This document shows positions 17,325 through 26,097 of a DNA stretch of 64,000 nt, in pieces. Numbering within the stretch: the first letter of the stretch is position 1; each line of letters begins with the position of its first letter. Made by a program: the position numbers and the translations under genes. The notes beneath the pieces were generated by a model. It did no database searches. It worked only from the letters and a program-made list of their open reading frames with translations, and was not told where the DNA came from. Origin of the DNA: Synechococcus sp. CC9616 (GTDB lineage: Bacteria; Cyanobacteriota; Cyanobacteriia; PCC-6307; Cyanobiaceae); NCBI RefSeq assembly GCF_000515235.1, contig NZ_KI911558.1, positions 2,385,796-2,449,795 of the forward strand, in the 5' to 3' direction.

Positions 17325-18085
17325 TCAATGGCATCGTCTTTCAGGCAGCTTTTCAAAGAACGCTGATGAATATCAGGCGCCGCCCAGTGATTTTGTTCCT
17401 GTCATTTCTGCAGCCACTGATCTGGATGACGTTTTTTGGTTTCTTATTTCAAAGATTCCCAATCAATCCTGCACAAGGATCAACAATGCAATATATCGAT
17501 TTTTTGCTTCCGGGGATTTGTGGAATGACGGTACTTCTAGGGTCTTCTCAATCAGGTATCAGTCTGATTCGGGATAGTCAGTCTGGTTTTCTTGAACGAA
17601 CGATGATCACGGCACTGGATCTTCATGCCTTTCTGCTTGGCAAAATCACCGCTGATCTTTCACGCGTGATTGTTCAAGCTTTCGTTGTAACCCTGCTGGG
17701 AATCACCCTTGGTGCGGTTGTGAGTGTTGGGTTTTCGACATTCTTTTCGTTCTTGTTTTTTATCCTGTTTGGTCTTTCCTATAGCCTGTTGTCATGTTGT
17801 ATTGCGTTGAAGACAGACAGTCAGGAAGCACTTTCCGCTTTTATTCATCTTGTCAATATGCCAATATTTTTTACCAGCACAGCTTTGGTTCCCCTGAGAG
17901 CAATGCCCTCATGGATGGAGCAAATCGCTGTATGGAATCCACTCACATTGGCCGTCACGCCGGTTCGTGGCGCAATGCTTTCGCAATCCAGCTGGTGGAA
18001 TGGGCAGGCATTCCTGGCATTGTCGTTGATGGCAATACTTCTCTATACGCTTGCCTGGAAGAGTTTAAATGTCAGGAGAATTTGA
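17321..18085 (+). CDS. ABC-2 type permease (DrrB/NodJ-like)
   Basis: 254 residues starting at GTG 17321, which overlaps the ATPase stop. It has six hydrophobic segments and the ABC-2 architecture: a basic N-terminus NIRRRP before TM1, the YIDFLLPGICGMTVLLGSSQSG motif, and a C-terminal LVPLRAMPSWMEQIAVWNPLTLAVTPVRG, which matches the DrrB/NodJ 'NP' motif. Such permeases export hydrophobic or polysaccharide-like compounds, or heme- or metal-related molecules. Its position between MoSto and ModABC suggests a role in molybdenum handling, but this is inference from gene order. Confidence 0.85.
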   Translation: MINGIVFQAAFQRTLMNIRRRPVILFLSFLQPLIWMTFFGFLFQRFPINPAQGSTMQYIDFLLPGICGMTVLLGSSQSGISLIRDSQSGFLERTMITALDLHAFLLGKITADLSRVIVQAFVVTLLGITLGAVVSVGFSTFFSFLFFILFGLSYSLLSCCIALKTDSQEALSAFIHLVNMPIFFTSTALVPLRAMPSWMEQIAVWNPLTLAVTPVRGAMLSQSSWWNGQAFLALSLMAILLYTLAWKSLNVRRI

Positions 18086-18086
18086 G

Positions 18087-18893
18087 ATGAAATTCCCCTG
18101 CAAGACTGATGTCATCTCTTGTCGATCGATATTCTTGATGTTGATGATGCCGGCGCTTGCCTTGATCAGTGCTGGTTGTTTCAAAGCAACCGATGCAGGG
18201 CAGGTGAATTTACTTGTATTTGCGGCTTCAAGTTTAACTAATTCTCTCTCGGAAATTGAAGAGAACTTTGAACAGGAAAAGGGTGTTGAACTGACGATTA
18301 ATTACGCCGGATCGTCCACTCTTGCGCGACAGATCCTCAATGGCGCTGAGGCCGATGTGTTCATTTCCGCGAATCAGGACTGGGCCAATGCTGTGGAGCA
18401 ACGTCAGGCCGTTCTGGAAAGACGGGACTGGCTGGGGAATCAGTTGGTCGTGATCACGCGTCGCGATGTGCCCAATCAGCTCGAGTCGTTAACCGATCTT
18501 CTGGATCCACGGATTCAAAGGATTGCGATTGCGGATCCGGACGGTGTTCCAGCTGGGATGTACGCCAAAGAAGTGCTGGTGGCGTATGGCTTATGGGACG
18601 CGCTCCAGCATAAATTTATTTTCGGCAGCGATGTTCGGCATACTCTGGCTCATGTTGAGAATGGCGGTGCTGATGTTGGGTTTGTTTATTCAACAGATGA
18701 ATTGATTTCCTCTGGAACTGAAGCCAGTGTTGAAATTGATCATGACTCAATGGATCAGATCAGTTATCCAATGCTGCTTTTGAACAATTCCAATAAACAG
18801 TTGCAGGCGAATGATTTTTATGAATACCTGAGCTCAGAAGCTGCCCTTGATGTTTTTGAGAAACATGGCTTCCTGGTCAGGGGAGAGCCATGA
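18087..18893 (+). CDS. modA: Molybdate ABC transporter substrate-binding lipoprotein ModA
   Basis: Captures molybdate (or tungstate) outside the inner membrane and hands it to ModB. Start chosen at ATG 18087, which has AGGAG 8 bp upstream; ATG 18069 is the alternative. The signal peptide ends ALISAGC, a lipobox, so it is probably a lipoprotein. Oxyanion-binding motifs are FAASSLTNSL and YAGSSTLARQI, followed by GAEADVFISANQDWANA, all typical of ModA. About 268 residues. It overlaps the permease end only when the upstream ATG is used, and overlaps modB by ATGA. Confidence 0.92.
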   Translation: MKFPCKTDVISCRSIFLMLMMPALALISAGCFKATDAGQVNLLVFAASSLTNSLSEIEENFEQEKGVELTINYAGSSTLARQILNGAEADVFISANQDWANAVEQRQAVLERRDWLGNQLVVITRRDVPNQLESLTDLLDPRIQRIAIADPDGVPAGMYAKEVLVAYGLWDALQHKFIFGSDVRHTLAHVENGGADVGFVYSTDELISSGTEASVEIDHDSMDQISYPMLLLNNSNKQLQANDFYEYLSSEAALDVFEKHGFLVRGEP

Positions 18894-19579
18894 ATGTTTC
18901 GGCAATTGATGTTGTTGCAGTTCGCCTGAGTTTGCAGGTAGCGCTTACGGCAGTTCTCGTCAGCCTCCCCAGTGCCATCGCATTGGGCTATCTCCTGGCC
19001 AAACATCGCTTCAGAGGAAAGTTTTTTTTGCAGAATCTCATTGATCTTCCTCTCGTACTTCCCCCTGTTGTGACTGGATATTTTCTGTTGGTTGTTTTGG
19101 GGCCCAAGGGACCTGTTGGCTCATTTCTTGAAACGACGTTCCATATCAGACTTGCGTTCAACTGGTTTGGAGCTGCCCTGGCCTCAGCAGTGGTCAGTTA
19201 TCCCTTGATGGTGCGTTCAATACGCAGTGCTTTTCTGTCCATCGATCCACGTCTTGAGCTGGTGTCTCAGACGCTTGGTGTTACACCCTGGAGAACGTTT
19301 CTGCGCATCTCGTTGCCGCTCTCTGCCAATGGCATCATTGCTGGTTGCCTTTTGGCCTTCGCGCGCAGTATTGGTGAGTTCGGCGCGACGATCATGATTG
19401 CCGGAGATATCCCAGGGCAGACCAGAACAATTCCTCTGGCGATTTACAGCTTGTCCAACACGATTGGAGGTATTGAGAGTGGTTGGCCACTTGTTCTGAT
19501 TGCTGTTTTGCTGTCCTCGCTATCCTTGTTTTTAGGAGAATTGCTCGAGCGACAAAGCGGACGATATGAGCATTCTTGA
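18890..19579 (+). CDS. modB: Molybdate ABC transporter permease ModB
   Basis: 229-residue permease with about five membrane segments and the EAA-like cytoplasmic loop LVSQTLGVTPWRTFLRISLPLSANGIIAG, followed by FARSIGEFGATIMIAG, the characteristic ModB string. 'DLPLVLPPVVTGYFLLVVLGPKGPVG' is also diagnostic. Start ATG 18890 overlaps the modA stop, and the end overlaps modC by 14 bp, so modABC is translationally coupled. Confidence 0.95.
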   Translation: MNVSAIDVVAVRLSLQVALTAVLVSLPSAIALGYLLAKHRFRGKFFLQNLIDLPLVLPPVVTGYFLLVVLGPKGPVGSFLETTFHIRLAFNWFGAALASAVVSYPLMVRSIRSAFLSIDPRLELVSQTLGVTPWRTFLRISLPLSANGIIAGCLLAFARSIGEFGATIMIAGDIPGQTRTIPLAIYSLSNTIGGIESGWPLVLIAVLLSSLSLFLGELLERQSGRYEHS

Positions 19580-20639
19580 GGTCAGCTTTACCCATCGCTA
19601 CGCTTCAGGTTTTGTTCTTAATATTGATTTTGCAATCAACAGCAAAATCACATCAATTTTTGGAGCTTCAGGAAGCGGAAAGACAACAATTTTAGCGATG
19701 ATTGCAGGCCTGAAAATTCCTGAGGAGGGCAGGATTGTGTTGAACAATCGTGTTCTCCTTGATCGTCGTTCCAATGTCAATATACCGATGCATCAAAGAA
19801 GAATTGGCGTGATCTTTCAGGATCATTTGCTGTTCCCGCACCTCAATGTTGAAAAAAATTTGTTGTATGGTTTTCCTGGTCGTGCCCCTTCCTCAGCGCA
19901 CCCGGATTTTCAGCGTGTCTGTGAAGTGTTGGAAATCGGCCACCTGTTGACGCGCTATCCCAAGACGTTGTCCGGCGGCGAATGCCAGCGAGTGGCCATT
20001 GGTCGAACGCTTCTCAGCAGCCCCGAGGCGTTGCTGATGGATGAACCACTGGCGAGTCTTGATGATCGCCTGAGGGATTCGATTCTGAATTATCTGGACA
20101 GAATCATTGAAGAGTGGAATATACCGGCGATTTTTATCAGCCATAACCAGTCACTGGTGCAGCGTTTTTCCAGCCACACAATTGTTGTGGATCAAGGCCG
20201 GGTTCTGTCTACTGGTTTGACCTCCGCGACGATTGAGACCTATGGCCCTGATATCTGGAAGTCACCAAGGGGGCCGATGAATTGGCTCAAAATCGATTCA
20301 TTTGAAGAACGCGATGGTTTTGCATTTGCGATCGTTTTTGGTCAGAAAATCCAACTTCCGTATGAGCGAGACAGTGTCAGTGACAACATGTATATCCAGT
20401 TTTCTGCCAGCGAGGTTGTGTTGAGTAAAGAGCCGTTGTCGAACATCAGCAGCAGAAATCACCTGAATGGCAACGTCAAGCGATTTGTCGAACAAGAGTC
20501 GCATGTCCTTGTCGGTATCGACATTGGCAAGATCGTCTGGGCAAAAATAACGCGTGAGGCAAAGCAAGAGCTGAATCTTGAGCTTGGTGGTTCCATCGTT
20601 CTATTGATCAAAACCCAGGCTCTGGAGGCTTTTGGTTAA
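19566..20639 (+). CDS. modC: Molybdate ABC transporter ATP-binding protein ModC
   Basis: 357 residues: nucleotide-binding domain with Walker A GASGSGKT (33-40), Q-loop VIFQDHLLFPHL, signature LSGGECQRVAIGR, Walker B ALLMDEPLASLD and switch His in FISHNQ. From about 285 on there is a TOBE/Mop-type molybdate-sensing domain (SASEVVLSKEPLSNISSRNHL ... VWAKITREA). It is the last gene of the operon; about 110 bp follow before the psbA terminator region on the opposite strand. Confidence 0.95.
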   Translation: MSILEVSFTHRYASGFVLNIDFAINSKITSIFGASGSGKTTILAMIAGLKIPEEGRIVLNNRVLLDRRSNVNIPMHQRRIGVIFQDHLLFPHLNVEKNLLYGFPGRAPSSAHPDFQRVCEVLEIGHLLTRYPKTLSGGECQRVAIGRTLLSSPEALLMDEPLASLDDRLRDSILNYLDRIIEEWNIPAIFISHNQSLVQRFSSHTIVVDQGRVLSTGLTSATIETYGPDIWKSPRGPMNWLKIDSFEERDGFAFAIVFGQKIQLPYERDSVSDNMYIQFSASEVVLSKEPLSNISSRNHLNGNVKRFVEQESHVLVGIDIGKIVWAKITREAKQELNLELGGSIVLLIKTQALEAFG

Positions 20640-20751
20640 GCGGATGTCTCGATTGAGAAGACGTGTTGAGCGGGGCTTATGACCTGAGGCTGTTGAGCTT
20701 GGGCTTTTGAGCTGGGCTGTTCACTGGGTGTGAGTGACAGGTATGGATAAC

Positions 20752-20779
20752 AAAAAGCCCCCACCTTGCGGTGAGGGCT
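20752..20779 (-). terminator. Rho-independent terminator of psbA
   Basis: Minus-strand reading gives a 10-bp stem (AGCCCTCACC, loop GCAA, GGTGGGGGCT, one wobble) followed by TTTT. It lies 60 bp beyond the psbA stop. It may also stop read-through from modC in the other direction. Confidence 0.85.
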
Positions 20780-20839
20780 TTCCGATTCAGTTGATCTGAA
20801 TCGTTATTGCTGTTCCAGATGGAACAGGTTGATTCCAGA

Positions 20840-21919
20840 TCAACCGATGGCAGGTGCCTGCAGAGCCACAGGAGTGGACTCAGCAGCAGCCAGGTCGAGG
20901 GGGAAGTTGTGAGCGTTGCGCTCGTGCATCACTTCCATGCCGAGGCCGGCACGGTTCAGCACATCCGCCCAGGTGTTCAGGACGCGGCCCTGACCATCAA
21001 GGATGGACTGGTTGAAGTTGAAACCGTTCAGGTTGAAGGCCATGGTTGACACGCCCAGGGCGGTGAACCAGATGCCGACAACGGGCCAGGCAGCCAGGAA
21101 GAAGTGAAGGCTGCGGCTGTTGTTGAAGGATGCGTATTGGAAGATCAGGCGACCGAAGTAACCGTGGGCAGCCACGATGTTGTAGGTCTCTTCCTCTTGG
21201 CCGAACTTGTAGCCGTAGTTCTGGGACTCGGTCTCGGTGGTTTCACGCACCAAGGAGGAGGTCACCAGGGAGCCGTGCATGGCGGAGAACAGTGATCCAC
21301 CGAAAACACCTGCGACGCCCAGCATGTGGAAGGGGTGCATCAGGATGTTGTGCTCGGCCTGGAACACCAACATGTAGTTGAAGGTGCCAGAGATGCCCAG
21401 GGGCATGGCGTCAGAGAACGAACCCTGACCGAAGGGGTAGACCAGGAAGACAGCAGAGGCTGCAGCGACAGGTGCGCTGTAGGCAATACAGATCCAAGGG
21501 CGCATGCCCAGGCGGTAGGAGAGTTCCCACTCACGACCCATGTAGGCGTAGATGCCGATCAGGAAGTGGAAGACGACGAGCTGGAAAGGACCGCCGTTGT
21601 ACAGCCACTCATCGAGTGAAGCTGCTTCCCAGATGGGATAGAAGTGCAGGCCAATGGCGTTGGAGGAAGGGACAACAGCACCGGAGATGATGTTGTTTCC
21701 GTAGAGCAGGGAGCCAGCGACGGGCTCACGGATGCCATCGATGTCGACCGGAGGAGCGGCGACGAAGGCGATGACGAAACAGATGGTGGCAGCCAACAGA
21801 GTTGGGATCATCAGCACACCGAACCAACCGACATACAGACGGTTGTTGGTGGAGGTAACCCACTCGCAGAAGGACTGCCAGCCGTTAGCGCCGGAGCGCT
21901 GCTGGATGGTGGTAGTCAT
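20840..21919 (-). CDS. psbA: Photosystem II reaction-centre protein D1 (Glu130, high-light form)
   Basis: D1 binds P680, pheophytin, QB and most ligands of the Mn cluster. 359 residues with five TM helices and a C-terminal extension ([15 protein letters not shown] after the expected processing site at Ala344, NFPLDLA). Residue 130 counts to Glu (GREWELS), the variant found in cyanobacterial D1:2, expressed at high light, rather than the Gln130 D1:1 form. The gene is divergent from a radical SAM gene and carries a structured 5' leader. Confidence 0.98.
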   Translation of the reverse strand: MTTTIQQRSGANGWQSFCEWVTSTNNRLYVGWFGVLMIPTLLAATICFVIAFVAAPPVDIDGIREPVAGSLLYGNNIISGAVVPSSNAIGLHFYPIWEAASLDEWLYNGGPFQLVVFHFLIGIYAYMGREWELSYRLGMRPWICIAYSAPVAAASAVFLVYPFGQGSFSDAMPLGISGTFNYMLVFQAEHNILMHPFHMLGVAGVFGGSLFSAMHGSLVTSSLVRETTETESQNYGYKFGQEEETYNIVAAHGYFGRLIFQYASFNNSRSLHFFLAAWPVVGIWFTALGVSTMAFNLNGFNFNQSILDGQGRVLNTWADVLNRAGLGMEVMHERNAHNFPLDLAAAESTPVALQAPAIG

Positions 21920-21961
21920 GAGAACGGAAAGAAATGCTTCCGAGGAAGCGGTTTAAGGAAG

Positions 21962-21978
21962 GGCAGGGATGCCCTGCC
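21962..21978 (-). promoter_or_regulatory. Perfect stem-loop in the psbA 5' leader
   Basis: GGCAGGG-CAT-CCCTGCC is a perfect 7-bp stem with a 3-nt loop, 43 bp upstream of the psbA ATG on the minus strand. A second small hairpin (CTTCC/GGAAG) lies between it and the start codon. TTTACATT at 21986-21993 (minus strand) just upstream could be a -10 element or half of a light-responsive (HLR1-like) site. Leader hairpins of psbA transcripts are known to affect mRNA stability; the role here is inferred. Confidence 0.5.
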
Positions 21979-22015
21979 TCGACCCAATGTAAAGGAAGTT
22001 TGCGCCATGTGTCCT

Positions 22016-22042
22016 GTTCTTTATGAAGCTGTCGTAAAGAAC
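22016..22042. promoter_or_regulatory. Inverted repeat in the psbA/radical-SAM divergent promoter
   Basis: GTTCTTTA (22016-22023) and TAAAGAAC (22035-22042) form a perfect 8-bp inverted repeat with an 11-bp spacer, 97-123 bp upstream of the psbA ATG and 48-74 bp upstream of the radical SAM GTG start. The symmetry and position suit a dimeric regulator's operator. No known consensus is matched. Confidence 0.4.
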
Positions 22043-22089
22043 TGTTGAGCACTGTGTGCGGGTGAGCTTGTTAGCGTCCCGCAAGCCCT

Positions 22090-23679
22090 GTGGCCGTTGC
22101 CTTGTCACCAGATCAGGAGCGGGTGCTGTTCGTGCGGTTGCCCTGCAACCCCATCTTCCCGATCGGTCCCATCTACCTGGCGGACCATCTTCACAAGTGC
22201 TTTCCGGGAATGCCGCAGCGCATTCTCGACCTGGCCGCCCTGCCGGTTCTTGATGTTCAGCGGGTGTTGATCGACACGATCGATCAGTTCCAGCCAACGC
22301 TCTTGGTGTTCTCCTGGCGTGATATCCAGATCTATGCGCCAGTGGACGGGCGCGGCGGCAATCCGCTTCAGAACTCCTTCGAGGTGTTCTATTCAGCCAA
22401 CCCGTTGAAGCGTCTTCACGGAGCCCTCGGCGGTCTGCGTCTGATGACCAGCCACTACGGCGAACTGCATCGCAATCAACGACTCGTTCGCCAAGGCTTG
22501 AAGAGAGCGCGTCGTTTTCATGAACAGGCCCGGGCGGTGCTGGGTGGTGGTGCTGTCAGCGTTTTTTACGAGCAACTCGGCCGTTCCCTGCCGAAGGGAA
22601 CCATCGTCTCCGTCGGTGAAGGAGAGCCGCTTCTGGAGAAACTGCTGCAGGGTCAGACTCTCGAGAACGAGCGTTGTTTCGTCGTCGGTGAACCGCCAAG
22701 GCCCGGCCTGATTCACGAGCAACCCCAGAGTCGCCCGAAAACCGCCTGCGATTACGACTACATCGCCTCAATCTGGCCGCAGTTGGACTGGTATCTCGAG
22801 GGGGGGGACTTTTACGTCGGGGTGCAGACCAAGCGCGGTTGTCCACACAACTGCTGTTACTGCGTTTACACCGTTGTGGAGGGCAAACAGGTTCGCCTCA
22901 ACCCTGTGGATGAGGTGGTCAAGGAGATGCGTCAGCTCTACAACCGCGGCGTGCGCGGTTTCTGGTTCACCGACGCTCAGTTCATCCCGGCACGCCGTTA
23001 CATCGAAGATGCCAAGGAGCTCCTTCGGGCGATCAAGGCGGAGGGGCTCAGCGGAATTCGCTGGGCGGCCTACATCCGAGCCGACAATCTCGATGCCGAA
23101 CTCGCTCAGCTGATGGTGGAGACCGGTATGAGTTATTTCGAGATCGGCATCACGTCCGGATCTCAGGAGCTGGTCCGCAAGATGCGCATGGGCTACAACC
23201 TCCGCACGGTTCTTGAAAGCTGTCGCATGCTCGCTGAGGCGGGTTTCCGAGATCACGTTTCCGTGAACTACTCGTTCAACGTGATCGATGAACGCCCGGA
23301 GACCATTCGTCAGACCGTGGCATACCACCGCGAACTGGAGAAGATTTTCGGAGCCGATCTGGTGGAGCCAGCCATCTTCTTCATCGGATTGCAACCCCAT
23401 ACCCACCTTGAGCAGTACGGATTTGACAAGGGCTTAATCAAGCCCGGCTACAACCCGATGAGCATGATGCCCTGGACCGCTCGCAAGCTGCTCTGGAATC
23501 CAGAGCCGATGGGGAGCACATTTGGTCGGGTGTGTCTCGAAGCCTTCGATCGCAACCCCGGCGATTTCGGCAGGACCGTGATGGAACTTTTGGAGCGCGA
23601 CTACGGCGTTGCTCCACTTCAAGAAGCCCTGCGGGCTCCTGTGTCGGGTCGGGCTGCTTTAGCGACTGCTGTTCGTTGA
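22090..23679 (+). CDS. B12-binding-type radical SAM protein next to psbA
   Basis: 529 residues, GTG start at 22090. It has an N-terminal cobalamin-binding-like region (LFVRLPCNPIFPIGPIYLADHL, 15-36) and a radical SAM core with the [4Fe-4S] motif CPHNCCYC (CxxxCxxC) at about 252-259. The string FWFTDAQFIPARRYIEDAKELL is also characteristic. I recall this family being named a photosystem II high-light acclimation radical SAM protein in cyanobacterial annotation, which fits its divergent pairing with psbA. Reaction unknown. The last 61 bp overlap the convergent CPBP gene. Confidence 0.8.
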   Translation: MAVALSPDQERVLFVRLPCNPIFPIGPIYLADHLHKCFPGMPQRILDLAALPVLDVQRVLIDTIDQFQPTLLVFSWRDIQIYAPVDGRGGNPLQNSFEVFYSANPLKRLHGALGGLRLMTSHYGELHRNQRLVRQGLKRARRFHEQARAVLGGGAVSVFYEQLGRSLPKGTIVSVGEGEPLLEKLLQGQTLENERCFVVGEPPRPGLIHEQPQSRPKTACDYDYIASIWPQLDWYLEGGDFYVGVQTKRGCPHNCCYCVYTVVEGKQVRLNPVDEVVKEMRQLYNRGVRGFWFTDAQFIPARRYIEDAKELLRAIKAEGLSGIRWAAYIRADNLDAELAQLMVETGMSYFEIGITSGSQELVRKMRMGYNLRTVLESCRMLAEAGFRDHVSVNYSFNVIDERPETIRQTVAYHRELEKIFGADLVEPAIFFIGLQPHTHLEQYGFDKGLIKPGYNPMSMMPWTARKLLWNPEPMGSTFGRVCLEAFDRNPGDFGRTVMELLERDYGVAPLQEALRAPVSGRAALATAVR

Positions 23680-24455
23680 TTGGGCAGCTGAGTTTTTAAG
23701 CCAGCCAGTAAGAGCCCAAGGCCAACCCAGCCGATCAATCCACCGATTGGGTTGGCTGTGCTCAGCAACCAGGCCGGCCCTGTTCCATCCAGCGTGAGAA
23801 GTCCCTGGCTCAGCAGGAACCACCCGCCGACTGCGCCGCCATGCAGCCCGATGGCTCCCCAGAGGACGCCGCCGTCGCGCTGTCGTAGTTCAGCGAGAAC
23901 CAAGGCGAATAAGAACAGTCCGCCCAGCAGCGGAAACAGTTCAGACGGTGGTAAGTCGAACCGCGTGTGCACCAGGCTGAACAGGAGTGCTTGCAACCAG
24001 AGGGCGCGTCCGTAGCCAATCAGCAGGGTGAGCTCACCGAGCAACCAGCCGCGGAAGAGAAGTTCCTCGCTGAAGCCAACTCCCAGGCCTAGCGCTACAG
24101 CATTGAGGAGCAGGCCTGGCGTGAGATCGCATTGACCCTGGCTTCCTGCCATCAGCAATGCCACCACGATGAACACCAGCAGTGCTCCTGCCAGAAGCAA
24201 GCCCCGGAGCAGGCTCGTGAGCAGCACCGCCAGACGGCAACGCACCCCCAGACGTGTCCAGGGGCTGGACTCTCCCCATGCCCGCTTCAGGCGCCAGGGC
24301 AAGGACAGCAACAGCGCTGCCAGGCTTGGGAAGGCAGCGATGGTTGGCTGTTGCGTCAGCGGAACACCGGCCAGGGCGAGTAGCCCTTGCAGTCCCAGAA
24401 ACAACGCCACGAGAGCGGCTGGATAGAGAAATGCGCCACGCCAGCGAGGCTTCAT
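23619..24455 (-). CDS. CPBP family intramembrane metalloprotease
   Basis: 278 residues with about eight hydrophobic segments. The three CPBP (CAAX protease/bacteriocin-processing) motifs are present: EELLFRG at 130-136, LVHTRF at 161-166 and GLHGGAVGGWF further on, which supply the glutamate and histidine metal ligands. Members cleave prenylated or other membrane peptides, and the substrate is unknown here. It follows clpS on the same strand with overlap at ATGA (24452-24455), so it is likely co-transcribed. Its 3' end runs into the radical SAM gene. Confidence 0.85.
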   Translation of the reverse strand: MKPRWRGAFLYPAALVALFLGLQGLLALAGVPLTQQPTIAAFPSLAALLLSLPWRLKRAWGESSPWTRLGVRCRLAVLLTSLLRGLLLAGALLVFIVVALLMAGSQGQCDLTPGLLLNAVALGLGVGFSEELLFRGWLLGELTLLIGYGRALWLQALLFSLVHTRFDLPPSELFPLLGGLFLFALVLAELRQRDGGVLWGAIGLHGGAVGGWFLLSQGLLTLDGTGPAWLLSTANPIGGLIGWVGLGLLLAGLKTQLPNQRTAVAKAARPDTGARRAS

Positions 24456-24772
24456 TCCTCGGGTTCAATCGTGCTGGTGAGTCCTTTGGATTTGAGTGTT
24501 TCGCAGTAAAACTCTGCCGGCTCCAGATCGCACACGATGACGAGTCCAACGCCGGTGTTGTGGGCTTCGAGCATCACTGCCATGCAGTCCTGTTCACTCA
24601 GCTGAGGGACCACCTGACGCAGGGTGGTGACCACGTACTCCATGGAGTTCACGGGGTCGTTGTGAAGCAGCACTTTGTATCGAGGTGACCGTTTGCGCAC
24701 CCGTTCGGGCGCTTTTTCCAGCACCGCAGCGCCACCTGGATTGCGGACGGGGGTTTCCACCGTCATGACCAT
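24452..24772 (-). CDS. clpS: ATP-dependent Clp protease adaptor ClpS
   Basis: Delivers N-degron substrates to ClpC/ClpA. The start is placed at ATG 24772 (or 24766), giving about 106 residues; the longer open frame upstream lies inside dapL. It has a basic N-terminal linker (RVRKRSPRYKVLLHNDPVNSMEYVV) and the substrate pocket region, then MAVMLEAHNTGVGLVIVCDLEPAEFYCETLKSKGL, all typical of ClpS. Its end overlaps the CPBP gene by 4 bp. Confidence 0.92.
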   Translation of the reverse strand: MVMTVETPVRNPGGAAVLEKAPERVRKRSPRYKVLLHNDPVNSMEYVVTTLRQVVPQLSEQDCMAVMLEAHNTGVGLVIVCDLEPAEFYCETLKSKGLTSTIEPEE

Positions 24773-24818
24773 GGGACTGTTCTGAAGGAAATCTAAAGGC
24801 TGCTGGGGCGGCTTCGGG

Positions 24819-26045
24819 TCATAGCGCCTGGATCCTGGCCATGGCGTCGTCAACATTGGCGCGGCTGTTGAAAGCGGACAGTCGGAAATAGCCTTCGCCT
24901 GCGGCGCCGAAGCCGCTGCCTGGCGTGCCGACCACGTTGGCGTTGTTGAGCAGATGATCAAAGAATCCCCAGGAATCCATGCCGTCGGGGGTTTTGATCC
25001 AGACGTAGGGGGCATGTTCACCGCCATAGACGGTGAGGCCGGCGCTGCTCAGTTGCTTGCGGATGATGGAAGCGTTCTCCATGTAGAAGCTCACCAGCCC
25101 TTTCACTTCCTGCTGTCCGGCCGCTGAGTACACCGCCTCGGCGCCGCGCTGGATGATGTAGCTGACACCGTTGAACTTGGTGCTCTGACGCCGGTTCCAG
25201 AGGCCCCAGAGTTCCACGTCCTCAGCATTGGCAGCCTTGCCCTTCAGCCCCTTTGGCACCACGGTGAAGGCGCAGCGGGTACCGGTGAATCCTGCGTTCT
25301 TGGAGAAGGACCGGAATTCAATGGCGCAATCACGGGCACCATCGATTTCATAGATCGAGTGAGGCAGCTCGGGATCCTGAATGAACGCTTCGTAGGCGGC
25401 ATCGAACAGGATGAGAGCGCCGTTCTTGCGCGCGTAGTCAACCCAGGCTGTCAGCTGCTTCTTGGTGGCGACGGCACCTGTTGGGTTGTTGGGGAAGCAG
25501 AGGTAGATCAGATCCACAGGTTCGCTGGGGATCTCAGCGGTGAAACCGTTGTCAGCGCTGATCGGCAAGTAGCTCAGCCCTGCATAACGACCCTCGTCGC
25601 CGGCCTGGCCTGTCCGGCCGGCCATCACATTGCTGTCGACGTATACCGGGTACACCGGATCGGTGACGGCAATGCGGTTGCCCTCACCAAGGATGTCGAG
25701 GATGTTGCTGCTGTCGCACTTGGAGCCATCGGAGACGAAGATCTCATCGGCGCTGATCGCGCAACCGCGGGACTGGAAGTCGTGCGTGGCAATCGCCTCT
25801 CTCAGCCAGGCGTATCCCTGCTCTGGGCCATAGCCGTGAAAGCCCTCGGCTGTCCCCATCGCGTCGATCGCGATCTTCATGGCATCGCGACACGCCTGCG
25901 GTAGTGGTTCGGTGACATCACCGATTCCGAGTCGGATCAGGGGTGCATCGGGATGGGCCGTGCTGAAGGCCTTCACACGCCTGCCGATTTCAGGGAACAG
26001 ATAGCCCGCCTTGAGTTTGAGGTAATTGCCGTTGACCTGAACCAC
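24819..26045 (-). CDS. dapL: LL-diaminopimelate aminotransferase
   Basis: PLP enzyme converting tetrahydrodipicolinate directly to LL-diaminopimelate in lysine and peptidoglycan synthesis, the route used by cyanobacteria and plants. The start is GTG 26045 ([17 protein letters not shown]), giving 408 residues, the usual family length; upstream residues of the longer frame are not family-like. Motifs: [59 protein letters not shown], and the PLP lysine in [14 protein letters not shown]. Confidence 0.95.
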   Translation of the reverse strand: MVQVNGNYLKLKAGYLFPEIGRRVKAFSTAHPDAPLIRLGIGDVTEPLPQACRDAMKIAIDAMGTAEGFHGYGPEQGYAWLREAIATHDFQSRGCAISADEIFVSDGSKCDSSNILDILGEGNRIAVTDPVYPVYVDSNVMAGRTGQAGDEGRYAGLSYLPISADNGFTAEIPSEPVDLIYLCFPNNPTGAVATKKQLTAWVDYARKNGALILFDAAYEAFIQDPELPHSIYEIDGARDCAIEFRSFSKNAGFTGTRCAFTVVPKGLKGKAANAEDVELWGLWNRRQSTKFNGVSYIIQRGAEAVYSAAGQQEVKGLVSFYMENASIIRKQLSSAGLTVYGGEHAPYVWIKTPDGMDSWGFFDHLLNNANVVGTPGSGFGAAGEGYFRLSAFNSRANVDDAMARIQAL

Positions 26046-26097
26046 GGAACCGAAGGGTTTCTGCGGAGGCATCCTGCCGCGCCGGCCGCTCCATACG

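Noticed and set aside
20640..20751. Repeated TTGAGC and GGGCT words after modC
   Set aside because: They are short, imperfect and overlap the terminator flank; not a convincing repeat array.
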